A DNA stretch of 64,000 nt from the NCBI GenBank assembly GCA_029582165.1, contig CM055885.1:9422729-9486728 (forward strand), read 5' to 3'. The translations under genes were made by a program, and so were the position numbers. Below the pieces are notes generated by a model that was given only the letters and a program-made list of their open reading frames with translations, had not been told where the DNA came from and searched no databases. Every line of letters starts with the position of its first letter. Position 1 is the stretch's first letter. This document shows positions 45,631 through 56,775 of the stretch, in pieces. This DNA is from Portulaca oleracea (Eukaryota > Streptophyta > Magnoliopsida > Caryophyllales > Portulacaceae).

Positions 45631-48600
45631 TGTAAAACCTCGAAAAATCCAAGGATGTTGACCGTGACGTCGTTAATAAATTAGGTTTGACTTCGTTATT
45701 TACTGTGTTCGTGTTGTGTTTATTTATGCTAACGCTTGAGCTCGTAGGACCGTTGAGGGACTAACAAGGGTAGAATTGTATTCTCCTAGGTTAATATTTT
45801 TGGTGTTATTATAATTACGTGAGTATTATTTGGTATATGTTATTATTAATATAAATATTATTGGTGTTTTATTTTACCTATATTATAATTATTATTAATT
45901 TTTCTTCCAAAAAGAAAAACCTGTTTTAGTTGTTAAATGGGTCAAGTTAGGATTAGTTGGGTTAATTTGGGCCTAATTATGGGTAGTATATAAACCCTCT
46001 CTCTCCCTCTAACCCTAACCCTAATCTCTCTCCCAAACCCTAAACCCACACCTCTCTCTCTCTCCTTCTCCCTGCGCGACCGCCCGCCACCCAGCAGCCA
46101 CCACCGGAAGCCGCCGCAACCACCATTCCTGGACCCTCCTCTCTCTCTTTCTCTTTTCTCTTTCTCCTTCGTCCTTCCCTCGCTCGCCCAGCCACCACCA
46201 CCGCACGATGCGCCCAAGGCCACCACCGTCGTCGCCGCCCAGCGCAGCCGTCACCACCGCCACCCACCGGAGTCACCGTCGCACGTCCCTGTCGAGAGAA
46301 ACAGCCGCGGCTGCTCTTGTTGTTGCCGTTCGAAACCCGACGCCACCACTCCCTTCCGACGACTCTGCCGCTCCGACCACCACCATTCGACACCCCATCA
46401 CCACCACCGCCCTCGTCGCCGTCGTCGTCTCGTCGCCGTCGCCGCCCTGCTCGCTGGAGAAAGCCGTCTAAACCCTACGTAAAACCCTAACCCTAAAAAC
46501 CCTAACTGATTCCTTTTTGTTTTTGATATTTTTTTCCTTTTCTTTTTCCTTTTCCTTTTCTGTTTTTATTTTCAAAAATAATATTCTGTTTTTATAATTA
46601 TTGAATTGTATTGTTAATTTTGTAATTAGGAAAATTATATGTAATCTTGTTCTTAATTGTAATTATGTGTAATTTGTAATAAGTTGTTATGTGTAATTAA
46701 TTTATTCTTGTATTGTTTTATTTACATGTAATTTGTTTAATTATTATATGTATTTTTGTTACTAGGGTTGTAATAGTTAAATTGTTAGGGTTCAATTGAT
46801 ATTGTACTTGTCCTTGTAAATCATGTTAGGGTTAGATAACTTTATTAATGTATGCACGAATTCGTAAAGTTTAATTAACTAGTTTAATTCTTGAATTATT
46901 AGTTAAGGTTTCACATATTCTTTATCTCAATCATGTTCAAATCTTGTTAATAATTTAGGTTGAATTCTTGTTTATTAATTCTTGGTTCTTGATTGAATCT
47001 TGTTTAAAAGAAATTAGTTTTGTTTAGGATTCTTTGTTGATAGTTTAAATATTTATTTGTTCCTTATATTTCATTTATATGTTCTTTAAGACTTTCTTGA
47101 TTCTTGAATTCTTGTTTAGCTAGTAAAGGAATTAGTTGTTGGTTTTTCTTGATAGATAGTTACTTGTAACATTTTACTTTATTTGTTCTTCCCTAAAGTT
47201 TTTCTTGATTTTCTTAATTAAAGAAACCGCATGTTTAACCACCTTTGTATTACTTGTGAAATTCTTGCTGTAGTGTTATAACCTTATAACTAATTCATGT
47301 TTTAAAATCTTTAAAACCTTGTTTACGTGTTTATGTTCTAAGAAATTTTATTTCCTTACGACTTAACTTTTAATTAAAGTTTTATTAAAGTGTTCTTGTT
47401 TTTAATAAGTTTACTTCTACAAGTTTAATTGTTGGACCTAAGTTAAGTTGGACCTTATATCTTAGACCCTAAGTATCATTTTAAGTCCAAATTAGAACCC
47501 CAAGACCGATTGGTATAAGTTAGAACCGAAATTATAAATTAAATAAGAACCGGGATCGGGACAGTTTCGTTAGTGTCTAAAGATTGAGTCACCATGGCTA
47601 GTGTAGTTACCTTTTGATCGAACCCTTTGGACTGGACGTTCCCTTAGATGTTAGGAACCATAGGAAGTTTACGGATCGAACGTTTGATTTGTATAACCCG
47701 AGTTATAATCTTTTTACCAGAACCTGTCAGATCTGGACTATTTGCGAAGATGGGTGTTTTTACAGTCGTTCGGGACTGATATGGGCTTAGTCATCAACAT
47801 AGAAGTTTTAGTAGACATCCCGAGGTTTCCGAAAAGTCCTGAACCAGACCCATAGGATGTCGGGAAGTCGAGTTGTGACCCGTTTTATGTGAACGTTACA
47901 ATCTGTCCGCTGCTTGCTTTTATTTATGAAAATTGTTGAGTAAATTTTATGTGTGAACTTGTTATATAATTCCTTGAGTGTGTTAAGTGTAAATCATAAA
48001 TGATAGGAACCTAAGTGTTCCTAGGGGATGGGTTAGGTAGTTGACAGTTAATACTAACTTCGTTAGAACGCATTTTGATTAGATAATTATTCTTATTCTA
48101 GGCCCGAGTTAGTGCGTGACGATAGTGAGCTCAAGTGTGTTCTCCTTATTGCTATACTGTGACGTTATTCAGGTAATTGTCTATGCTCTAATCCCCACCG
48201 GGATGCTCTTTAAATGTGTTTTGATGTTTTATAATCTATTTTGAGAATTGCATCCCGAAAAGGGACTTTTGTGGAAATACGACCATCTGTTTTGATAATC
48301 TTTTGTTTCGATTGTGACCTTGGTTTATTTGAGTCGAGAAATTGGATGGTCTTTTATTCGAAGTTTTGTTAATGGTGTTGATAACCTGGGTTGGGTTTGA
48401 CTTGAGAGTTGTGAGTTGAGTTTTTGCATAAGATACTATTAATTCAAAGTGAAACATTAAGTGGGTTTATTTGGTCGTAGCTTTGTGGTAGGCAAAGGGT
48501 CAGGACCACTGGTCGTAGCTGTGGTAGGCGGAAGGTGAACTCTTGATATTTTGGTCGTGCTGTGGTAGGCAAAGGGTCCAGGACCGGGTAACTGTGATAG

Positions 48601-49232
48601 GCGGAAATGTGAACTCTTGATATTATGGTCGTAGCCTGTGGTAGGCAAAGGGTCTGGGACCCTAGTCGTAGCCTATGGTAGGCAAAAGGTCCGGACCACG
48701 TAGTGTAACTGGTAGGCGAGGATTTGGGATCCGTATGATATTTGTTACTTTAAGGGATGTGGTATCCCGCCCACATAATAAAATATGGATTGATTGGGTT
48801 GAGGAAAACAGTTAAGGGATTAAAAGTTTGTGAAATGGTTTGACTTGTTCCCTCTCCCTCAAATGAATTGAAATGAACTTGAATTGTTTTTAACGGTTAG
48901 AGGTAGACATTATGGAGATTTCCTCCTCATTTTTGAAATGTTTTGTTTTCAGGTGAAGTTCTAAATGCTGGGGACGGGAATTAGAAGTGAGGACGACGAG
49001 TCTAGAAGTCCTTGAATCTTTTTATATTGTTTTCGTTATGAAATCTTAAAGTTTTGTTTTGAGTTGTTAGTAGTTACCGTTAGCAGACAGTTGTGTTTTC
49101 CTTTCTCGCCTTGTGTTCCTTCGGGGATACGGCAGTGACGCCCAAACTAAATTTGAAGTCTTCCGCTAAGTTTTGTCTCTTAACCTTAGTTTGACTTTGA
49201 CTTTTCTATAATTGAATTTCCGGGGCGTTACA
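45631..49232 (+). mobile_element. Element H LTR 3 (3602 bp)
   Basis: Closely similar to LTRs 1 and 2 except at 48479-48735, where the repeat block carries many small insertions, deletions and substitutions. Confidence 0.93.
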
Positions 49233-49258
49233 GTACAACATTCGGTGTCTACACCCAT

Positions 49259-49758
49259 TAGTGCTCACTCAACAAGTCTTGCTTGTTTTTCCTTCTTTGG
49301 AGTGACTTCCTTTTAGTTGGTTAGAATCCGTTCCCGGTCCCTTAGCAATGATAACACTCTTCAATTGCGGGATCTCTCGGGGAGATGAGCGAGAATGCCT
49401 CCTACGCTAATGGTGTGCACTGATGGTGGTGGTAAGCTAACCCGGTATCCCTCGGTTGATGAAGCGGAAATATGATGAGGAGGAGGAGCTTTCACTCCCA
49501 CTCTTTTCTTCCAGTATATAATCCATGATTCAACTACCGAACCTTGGAGATAAGTGAGGTCAGGAACTTCACATGGGAGGAGAGGGATGTCTTGTAAGCA
49601 TCCCATCTGGCGCATGACCCGATCGGGGAAGTAATAAGTGAGTTCCCCAAGACCCAGCAAGGTGATATGAGCAGCCTTGTCAGAATGGTTGGAGAAGCAC
49701 AGGACCTTCCACCATTGAATCCACCATTGGATTTCTTTGTGATCTTTCAAGAAGATCA
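49259..49758 (-). pseudogene. Element A antisense ORF, 3' exon part
   Basis: Minus-strand frame downstream of LTR I. It contains HKEIQWWIQWWKVLCFSNHS, then ITLLGLGELTYYFPDRVMRQ and a distal GYRVSLPPP. The pattern of a Leu-Gly-Leu/hydrophobic stretch before YFPDRVMRQMG resembles the plant mobile domain family as found in antisense ORFs of Tat elements. It is continuous with 52293-51190 once LTR I is removed. Confidence 0.7.
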
Positions 49759-51190
49759 GTGATACGCCGCAAGTGCACGGGTGTACGTGTAGCAAATAAT
49801 AAGGTCAATCCCACAGGGACTTTGCTAACTACACACCAAACTAGCTTCCTATGTGATTGCTACATCGGTCGGGTTTTGTATTCAGGATAACTAATTCTAT
49901 TTCTAATCGCTAAAAAGGTCAAATAAATCAAATATTCACATACTTCACAAGATGAAATCAATAAGAAAAAGACGTTCTGGGAATAAAACCTAAGTAACTC
50001 TACGAATCAAACAAGTGGATTGAACATGTATGTCACTAATTTGGTACATTTTAGGGTCGATAATCGCTTAAATTATTCCGTACCGAGCTTTTGGCAATGA
50101 AACAGATTGCTTAGTAAAATTGATCTTTTAGACTCTTTATTGTGTCAATTTTATCTAAGTTAAATATCAAATTATCCAATGACCTCTAGTTACAAAGTCT
50201 TCTATCTCTAGTTCACTTCATATACTAGTTTAATCCTAAGGGTTCCGACTATCGAATTTCTCCGTTCAGTCCTTCATTCAACAATCTAAATCCATGCTAA
50301 TGGTGCGCAAACACAAGCAATGACATACATAATCAAAGGATAAATAAAATGCATTCAAACTAGATAAACAAACTTGTTCAATCCAACAATATTCAATCCA
50401 TAAGATAAACTAATAAGGGTTTATCCCCCAAAACTTCTGAAACTACTCACTACTCATGTTCGAATAACAAAACATATGAAAATCTATTCTAAAATGCATG
50501 AAAACTATAAGAAAGAGAAGTAAATCGAGTGTCGAATCAATCCTTGCTTGATTGATGATTAGTTGATACTTTTGCTCCTCCTCTTCAATGGATTCTTGGA
50601 AGTTAATCTTCAAACTCCAATGAACTCTCAATCTTCAACTATATATGTACTTGGATGGAATGGTGGATGAAGGGATGGATGAATGTGATAATGAGAATGA
50701 TGATGAATGTAATGAATCCTCAACCAAAACAGCCGTAGCAGCAATTATATAGCAATTAAGAGCAATTGAAACGTCAAAACGCTATAACAGCCTTCCACCA
50801 CAGACCGTTTCACCCCACCACGGTCCGTGGTGAGCTGACAGGGGTCGTGTTGGAGATTTCTTCCAATTTTGCTGCTCTCTGGACCCTGGCACGGGTCGTG
50901 TTAATCAAGTTAGAACCCGTGTTGCAGCCTGACGATATCCTATGACATCTTGGGCCTAAGTTTGGGCCTTGGGGTAGATTTCTCTCTTGCTAGTGATCCA
51001 CTTGGACTCCTTTGCTTGTATATGAGCTTGATTTGATCCAAATTGCTCCAAATTTCTACAAAACTATACCAAACTCCAACCAAACATAATATAGAGAATT
51101 CGAGTATAAAATAGCCAAATCATATTGATAATCACTCAAATTTACTCTAAATAATCCTAGATCACATATATATAAAATACACTTAACAAT
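49759..51190 (-). mobile_element. Element I: Athila-like solo LTR (about 1.43 kb)
   Basis: On the minus strand it starts TGATTGTTAAG and ends GGCGTATCA. Its last part (GTCCCTGTGGGATTGACC, then GTGCACTTGCGG) parallels the LTR end of Athila-like element F (CCCTGTGGATTCGACAACC). The TATA box is TATATAA on minus at 50751-50745. Upstream at 50817-50831 is the perfect palindrome ACCACGGTCCGTGGT. No matching target duplication was found (ATCAG against CCAAC), so the ends or history are uncertain. Confidence 0.72.
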
Positions 51191-52293
51191 CACCAACTCT
51201 TCGAAGCTTCTATGGGCGTCATACTTCCTTTTGCGTTGACAGAAGTGGGCCAGTTCCGAAGGGGATTACGGGAGAGAACACCATGCTGAGGTGTTCCATA
51301 AGCGGTATCTACGGAGAAGAATGAGAAAGTAAGAATCTTGGTTGCAAAAAAAAAGGAAAAAGAGAAAGGATACAACCAAGGAAAAATCGACAAAATGATT
51401 CCACGTGAATTATCGAAACAGTTCATGCAAAATAAAAAAATGATACAAAAAATAATAATACGAAAAAATATAATAAAAATGTCGATGCTTACTTGAAGGG
51501 GAGAAGGCTTCCCTAGAAAACTTGTGTGGAACTCCAAGAATTGAGGCCCAAGAGAGTTTCCACAACCATCATAGGGGTTGGGTTATAACCTCGAGCCATT
51601 TTGTCTACAGTATGAATGAAGGAAGGAGGAGCGAAACCTGAACCCCCATGGTAAAATAAAAACTCAGCCAGAATGCAAAAGACCAAACCTCGTACTCGAG
51701 ATGCCGACTTGAGTTTGAGTGCCTCCGGTGATTGAAAGAATTTTACCAGGGCTTTAAGGTCCACCATGTTGTTCATCAGAACAGGCCCTAAGGCCCGATG
51801 ATTGAAATTCGTCAATTCCTCGAATCTCTCAAGATAATTAGAAGCAAGAGGAGGAGTCGTTGGTGGTGCGTAAATGTCAAAACCAAAGATGCAAGCCCAC
51901 TCTTCAAGAAGAGGGCATAATTCGTTCCAGGAGAACCGAAAGACATGAAGCTTGGAATCCCAAAATGTGAAAGCTGGCTTGAGAAAATCCCAATTGATCT
52001 TAACTTCTTTCAGGCTAGCTTAAAATGAGAGACAAGTTGTAATAGGTTAAGAGGCGTTTCTCGGGTTTCGAAAGAGAATTCATCCATAGGCCAAGCTTAA
52101 TTCTTTTCAAAGGCCATGAATAGAAGAAAGAAAAGACAAGAGCAAGAAGGCAGAATGAGACAAAGTCGAATGATATTAAGCCTTGCTTAAATAGTGTCAA
52201 TGTACAGTGTGAAGTCCGATCGGCCTCCAGCAAAGGGGGAGGAATCTCCCTAAAGGCTTGAACCGTGTACGTACGTGTGGAGTGAGAAGACAT
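51191..52293 (-). pseudogene. Element A antisense ORF (plant-mobile-domain type), 5' part with intron
   Basis: Frames on the minus strand carry FTFWDSKLHVFRFSWNELCP (about 51950), KSASRVRGLVFCILAEFLFY (about 51720) and DKMARGYNPTPMMVVETLLG (about 51580). This is the wording of the antisense accessory ORFs known from Tat/Ogre elements, related to plant mobile domain proteins. A GT-AG segment (51491 to about 51308) with GTAAGC, a T-rich interior and TTCTCCGTAG looks like a spliced intron. After it the frame resumes toward YDAHRSFEEL. Frameshifts separate the parts. The N-terminal 92-codon frame (52293-52015) is uncertain. The function of such ORFs is unknown. Confidence 0.7.
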
Positions 52294-52461
52294 GGTCCTA
52301 GGGTCCTATATGCGTATTAGGATAAAAATATGTACATGTAATTGTTTTTTAATTTTATATATAGTCTTTGTTGTAATTATGTTATTTTTTCTCCGTAGCT
52401 TAGTAAACTCGTTGTATTTAATTTTTACCTCTTGCAAACAGTCTGAGGTTGACCGATAAAT
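52294..52461 (+). other. Spacer between the antisense ORF and polypurine tract of A
   Basis: AT-rich and non-coding. It could hold the antisense promoter for the ORF, but no clear box was identified. Confidence 0.5.
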
Positions 52462-52478
52462 AAAAAAAGCTGGGGGCT
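52462..52478 (+). other. Element A polypurine tract
   Basis: AAAAAAAGCTGGGGGCT directly before TGCATGC. It has the same layout as B's tract (G-run then CT before the LTR) and marks the start of A's 3' LTR. Confidence 0.8.
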
Positions 52479-52879
52479 TGCATGCATTTTAGTAAGAGTC
52501 AAACCACGTGCATAAATAGATTCTCCTTGCTTGCATTTTCTTGTGCATTTGTTTATTTCTCGTACATTCAACTGCTACTAATAAAGGAAAAACAAAAAAC
52601 AAAAAAGGGAGGCCTTGCCAATGATGCATAAGAACTACTCTGAGAACCGCCAAATATGCTTCTGAAAGCCACATCCGCAAAAGACCTCGGTTGTGACTCG
52701 TCCTGAGAACTGGAAGGGCCAAAACCTGCATTCCTAACAGTGGTCGAGTAGAAATCCCCTACTTTTGCATGATGGGATAGAGCTACCACACTTTGCATAC
52801 TCCCACATGTTTTAAAAGAGTCATCCTAAGCCAAGAGCAGCAAAAAGGCCTAAATACTCGTTTTAGGACACGATCATTA
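52479..52879 (+). mobile_element. Element A 3' LTR, truncated
   Basis: It starts TGCATGCATTTTAG after the polypurine tract. Only U3 sequence is seen before unrelated DNA at about 52880. The R/U5 word TGGCGACTCC found at 484-493 does not reappear, so the right part is lost or displaced. The minus frames of 76-80 codons here have no domain. Confidence 0.65.
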
Positions 52880-53150
52880 GTGCATTACCATATTTGGACT
52901 TCGAAAAACCAAAACTGAGCCTGATTTTTTTTGGTTGATATAATGATGGTTTTTAAATTTTTATGGAAATAAAGGTGGTTCCGGTTAACCGGTGATACCG
53001 CACTGTTAAATCTGGTGCACCGGTTTATAAAAAAAAAGGGTTTTCTAGTTCAGGTTCCGGTTTACGATTTTGGAAAACCGTTTCAAACGGTGCACCGGTT
53101 CGTGAAACTAGAACTGCCTCGAACCGCACTGTGAACACCGCTAATAGGAA
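52880..53150. mobile_element. Probable hAT-like non-autonomous remnant
   Basis: It starts near AGTGCATTACCA and ends GAACACCGCT, weakly inverted. It is rich in CGGTT/AACCGG words (GGTTCCGGTTAACCGG at about 52978, GGTGCACCGGTT twice). This resembles degenerate hAT MITEs, but no target duplication was found. Confidence 0.4.
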
Positions 53151-53268
53151 TGTCATTTGGGTTTGAAGCGTGGATGCTGCAAGGGGCTCCTTAACTTTGC
53201 GCAAATAAATATGGGGCTGCTAAGATTCAAACCTAGACTCTTAGTTTGGCTCGGATACCATGGAGTGC
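53151..53268. other. Unassigned spacer
   Basis: It contains GATTCAAACCTAGACTC and GCTCGGATACCATG, words often seen at repeat edges. I cannot assign it to an element. Confidence 0.4.
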
Positions 53269-54896
53269 TTGAACAAAATTGCCACTCAACTTTATATTTT
53301 AGTAAAAAATGTCAATGATTTTTAAAAACTATCATTATTGCCACTCAACTTTCCAAAATAATCAAAACTGACATTGAAACCTATTATAGCAGGTTGTAAA
53401 CCGATTAAAAGATTGTTTGTATAAAAATGTCACTCAACTTTCTGAAAAGTAAAAAATGTCACTCAACTTTCGCGAAAAGTAAAAAATGCCATTAACATCA
53501 ATTAAAATAGAAAAAATCACTAACTTTCATTTATTTAAATTAATATATAAAAATATTCACGTTTTACCTAAAGATTCGCTAGAAAATAAAAATATTTTGT
53601 TTATAAATCATGTAATTGTAAATTAACTTTTTTATGATTCAGATTTTATATAGTAACATTATTTTTTTTAAAGTTGTCTCTGTAAATTTTTTTTTCCTTA
53701 TTTTATTTTTAAAATATTTATATAACATTCACTCTATGACTTGTTCTTTGTCACCTTTGCCTTACTATAGTCTGCAACATATCACTTTAACGTTGAATAT
53801 GGGCGTACAAATCTGATCCGATGGCTGATAATAAAACCACCTTTCTACCCCATAAATTAGCTAGTGATTTTTGGTGAAAGTTTAAATAAAATCACTTAGG
53901 TGGATATGATTAGTTAGAATCATGCATGCATGAGATTAGACAGATAGAGAGAGACAGATTTACTTTCCTAAATTGTAGTGATTGAGTTATACAAATTTAA
54001 CTCAATTATTATCCACAACTAAAAAAAAAACAGAAGTCAACATTCTGTAAGAATTTTGTCGTGGGTCTGTTTCGTCCAACATCATTGTTGTTTCTCACAC
54101 TTCTTGACCACACTCCCTAATATTAATGACCTGACTCACATAAATCAAATTATATCAATGTTATGAAATTATATCAAGGACCACATTCCGCTATATACAT
54201 AATCACACCTCCCTAAATCAAATAATATATTTATTGTCGCATTACATCCAATACCACAGTATCTAATATCCATGACCACACATTACATAAATTTGTCCAC
54301 ACTTTGAACCCTCCATCTTTGAAATTTACACTTAGATATACCCGATACACTGCATAAATTTATCCATACTCTGTATAAATTTATCCACACGCGGAACACA
54401 AAGTGGTCATATTCAATAAATATACCCAACACACTGCATAAATTTGTCCACACTCTGAACACACTGTACGTTTTCATATTCTATGGATAGTGTGGTCATG
54501 GTATATGGTTGTGGATATTAGCGGTCATGGACATTATGAAAGTTATACTTTTCCAGGGCCTACAATAGTTAACTATTTGTACACAAATACAAATACACAT
54601 ATCATATCCATAATGGAGTATAATAATGGATATTAAGGAATTGTCGTCACATATATAACTTGATATTATTGATATAATTTTGACTTATGAGAGTGTGGTC
54701 ATGCATACTAGGAAGTGTGGTCATGGAGTGTGAGATGCAACGATTATGTTGGACGAAATAATCCCAACAATTTGATAACTTCTGTTTTTTCTTCAGTTTT
54801 TGATAATAATGAAGTTAAATTTGGATAATTTAATCCCTACAATTAAGGGAAGGAAATACATATCTCTCTCATTCTTTGCAGGATTCTAGCCAATTA

Positions 54897-54919
54897 TACC
54901 TACCTACCTACCTACCTAA
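54897..54919. repeat. (ACCT)n microsatellite
   Basis: About six ACCT units in the right arm of the foldback element. They have no counterpart in the left arm, so this is a later expansion. Confidence 0.85.
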
Positions 54920-55055
54920 CTGAATTTTTTTTTTTCGAAAACTACTAGATGTTTTGTTGGGAAAGAAGCTTGTTTTATTATCAACCATAAGATTAGATTT
55001 GTACGCTCCATATCGTTTTTTCCTACCTTCCTATCGTATCTTTCTTCCTACTGGA

Positions 55056-55057
<2 letters not shown>

Positions 55058-55103
<46 letters not shown>
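55058..55103. repeat. (TA)n microsatellite
   Basis: About 23 TA units in the right arm of the foldback element, absent from the left arm. Confidence 0.9.
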
Positions 55104-55104
<1 letters not shown>

Positions 55105-55659
55105 CTAAAGTGATGTGTGTGTATCTAACTTAACGCTAAAGTGATGTGTTGCAGACTATAGTAAGACAAAAGTGACAGAGAACAAGACATAAAGAAAATA
55201 TCATTATAAATATTTTAAGAAGAAAAAAAAGAAACAAAATAAAATTTAACAGAGAAATCATAAAAAAATTCAACATACTATATAAAATCCTAATCGTTAA
55301 AAATTAATTTACAATTACATGATTTATAAACAATTTTTTTTATTTGCTAGCGAATATCCAGCTGAAATTGAATATTATATTAATTTTGAATAAATGAATG
55401 TTAATGACATTTTTTTTATTTTAATTGATGGTAGTGACATTTTTTTACTTTTTGGGAAAATTGGGTGACATTTTTTACTTTTTAGAAAGTTGAGTGACAT
55501 TTTTATCCAAATAATTTTTTAACCGGTTCAAAACCTGCTATAGTAGATTTCAATGATATTTTTGACTATTTTGAAAAGTTAAGTGGCAATGATGAAAGTT
55601 TTTAAAAATCAATGACATTTATTTTTCGAAATTGGAAAGTTGAGTGATATTTTGTTCAA

Positions 55660-56447
55660 ATACTCGTAGATTATGTGAAATCATTTGAACTAAACTTAAA
55701 TTTATAGTTGAAGATTTAATGATATATTATCTAACAATATATACACTATGAATACGATATGTTAGATCCATATATCCACATGATGTAATTAAGCTCGAAA
55801 GTCAACACTCTACTTATTATACATTTCGTTTCTGGGACCTAAATAGTTGACGACAATTAATAAGCCTCAAAAGACCAAATCAACAATGACTAATTAGATC
55901 GAGCATACTGGTCAAAACTTAATAAAGGCTCGAACTATAATTTCCCTACGAAATTCATTGTCATGCTCCAGTTGCACTGAGAGTATCAATTCGTTGGATG
56001 CATGTGTCCATCAACATGACATGATGAAAATGAAACTTGATGTTTAATGATATCAAAATACAGTATTTTAATTTGTTTCTAAGGAACGTCTAAAAGTTCA
56101 ACGACTTTGTTGATTAAGACTCTGTTTTTATGTGGTAGGTTGTGCCGCTGTATCAAATTCCACCATATTTTTTAATTTCTACCACACTTCACCACACTAC
56201 ACAACACAAATATTAGCAATATATTTCTTCACTTTTCTGTCTCCTCACTTTTTTTTTCTACTTTTTTCATTATCTCTCTCTTCACCCACCCCACCTACCA
56301 CAACTCTCACCACACTTTTTCAAATTCCACCACACCACATCATTACCACAACCGTATAAAAGAACCGAACCTAAGTAGCCGTGATTTTCCACCTTTGGAT
56401 ATCAAATCAACAAAATGCCAGAGGGTAACTCCCTTGGAGTTGTTAAA
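55660..56447. other. Intergenic, no gene seen
   Basis: AT-rich sequence with a C/T-rich block at about 56150-56345 built of CCACCACAC-type words. The 75-codon plus frame there is low-complexity and not supported as a gene. Confidence 0.6.
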
Positions 56448-56775
56448 GGGAGCGTTTGGCTACCCAGCTTTTTGGGCAGCTTTTAGCTTTTTCGATAGCT
56501 TTTAGCTTTTTGACTAAGGTTAAAAAGTTACTTGAGGTGTTTGGTAAGTAGCTTTTTATATTAGTTTTTTGGACCCAAAAAACTAGTTTCAAAAAGCTAC
56601 TTGATGAAACTTTTTGAGATAGCTTTTCACAAAAACTATTTTACCAAATATTTTTCATGCAATCAGCTAACCCAAACAGTTAAAGTCAAACAACTAATCC
56701 AAAAAGCTATTAACTAACAGTAATAGCTATAAGCTAACAACTAACAGCTACCAGCTGATTGCCAAACAGGCCAAA
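56448..56775. mobile_element. MITE with hAT-like ends (about 325 bp)
   Basis: The left end GGGAGCGTTTGGCTACC and right end GATTGCCAAACAGGCC are inverted around GTTTGGC/GCCAAAC. The interior repeats AGCTTTT and AAAAGCT words. This is a widespread plant MITE type. The target duplication is not clear, so the borders are approximate. Confidence 0.7.

Larger units (their letters stand above)
37147..49232 (+). mobile_element. Element H: tandem three-LTR Tekay-like chromovirus derivative
   Basis: The order is LTR (37147-40759), interior (40760-41397), LTR (41398-44992), interior (44993-45630), LTR (45631-49232). It is flanked by the perfect duplication GTACA (37142-37146 and 49233-49237). The interiors keep only a tRNA-iMet primer site, a short chromodomain remnant and the polypurine region, so no enzyme is encoded. 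The LTRs are highly similar, indicating recent origin. The array fits unequal recombination between LTRs of an element that had already lost most of gag-pol. Confidence 0.95.
35571..49253 (-). mobile_element. Element G: solo LTR of the B family, split by H
   Basis: A single LTR aligned with B's LTRs on both sides of H (35571-37146 and 49238-49253, about 1592 bp). It is flanked by the perfect 5-bp duplication CCCAT (35566-35570 and 49254-49258). A duplication around one LTR means the internal region was lost by LTR-LTR recombination. Its minus TATA box TATAAATA (36654-36647) is intact, with palindromic words upstream such as AAGGCCGTCGGGCCTT (36916-36931). Confidence 0.93.
1..52879 (+). mobile_element. 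Element A: old Tat/Ogre-like Ty3/gypsy retrotransposon (outermost layer)
   Basis: This is the base layer of the nest. Going 5' to 3' it has an LTR part (1-773, resumed at 26806-26924), a primer site (about 26928-26947), a leader, gag (about 28380-29966), protease, G-patch, reverse transcriptase, RNase H, a second archaeal-type RNase H, integrase (to 35014), an antisense ORF (52293-49361), a polypurine tract (52462-52478) and a 3' LTR remnant. Dual RNase H, a G-patch after the protease and an antisense ORF are hallmarks of the Tat/Ogre lineage. It is interrupted by B (774-26805), by G with H inside (35571-49258) and by I (49759-51190). Every reading frame carries stops or frameshifts, so it is dead. 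Its left end lies outside the window and its 3' LTR is truncated, so no target duplication can be checked. Joining the parts is inference from order, orientation and clean duplications of the inserts. Confidence 0.85.
53269..55659. mobile_element. Foldback element: 2.4-kb imperfect palindrome
   Basis: The ends are TTGAACAAAATTGCCACTC and, inverted, GAGTGATATTTTGTTCAA. The arms pair over roughly 1 kb with interruptions. For example, 53795-53840 pairs with 54970-55015, and GTCACTCAACTTTC near 53430 pairs with GAAAGTTGAGTGAC near 55490. The centre (about 54280-54480) holds tandem CATAAATTTGTCCACAC-type units not mirrored by the arms. There is no coding capacity and no clear target duplication. 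Confidence 0.8.

Noticed and set aside
35571..49253. G considered as the 3' LTR of element A
   Set aside because: It has its own perfect CCCAT duplication, no polypurine tract next to it, lies on the opposite strand to A, and A's antisense ORF and polypurine tract continue beyond it.
53240..53262. GCTCGGATACCATG looked like a minus-strand tRNA-iMet primer site
   Set aside because: The match is partial and no LTR end follows at the right distance. Kept as unassigned spacer.
56132..56359. 75-codon plus frame in a C/T-rich block
   Set aside because: Low-complexity sequence without homologous features or gene context.
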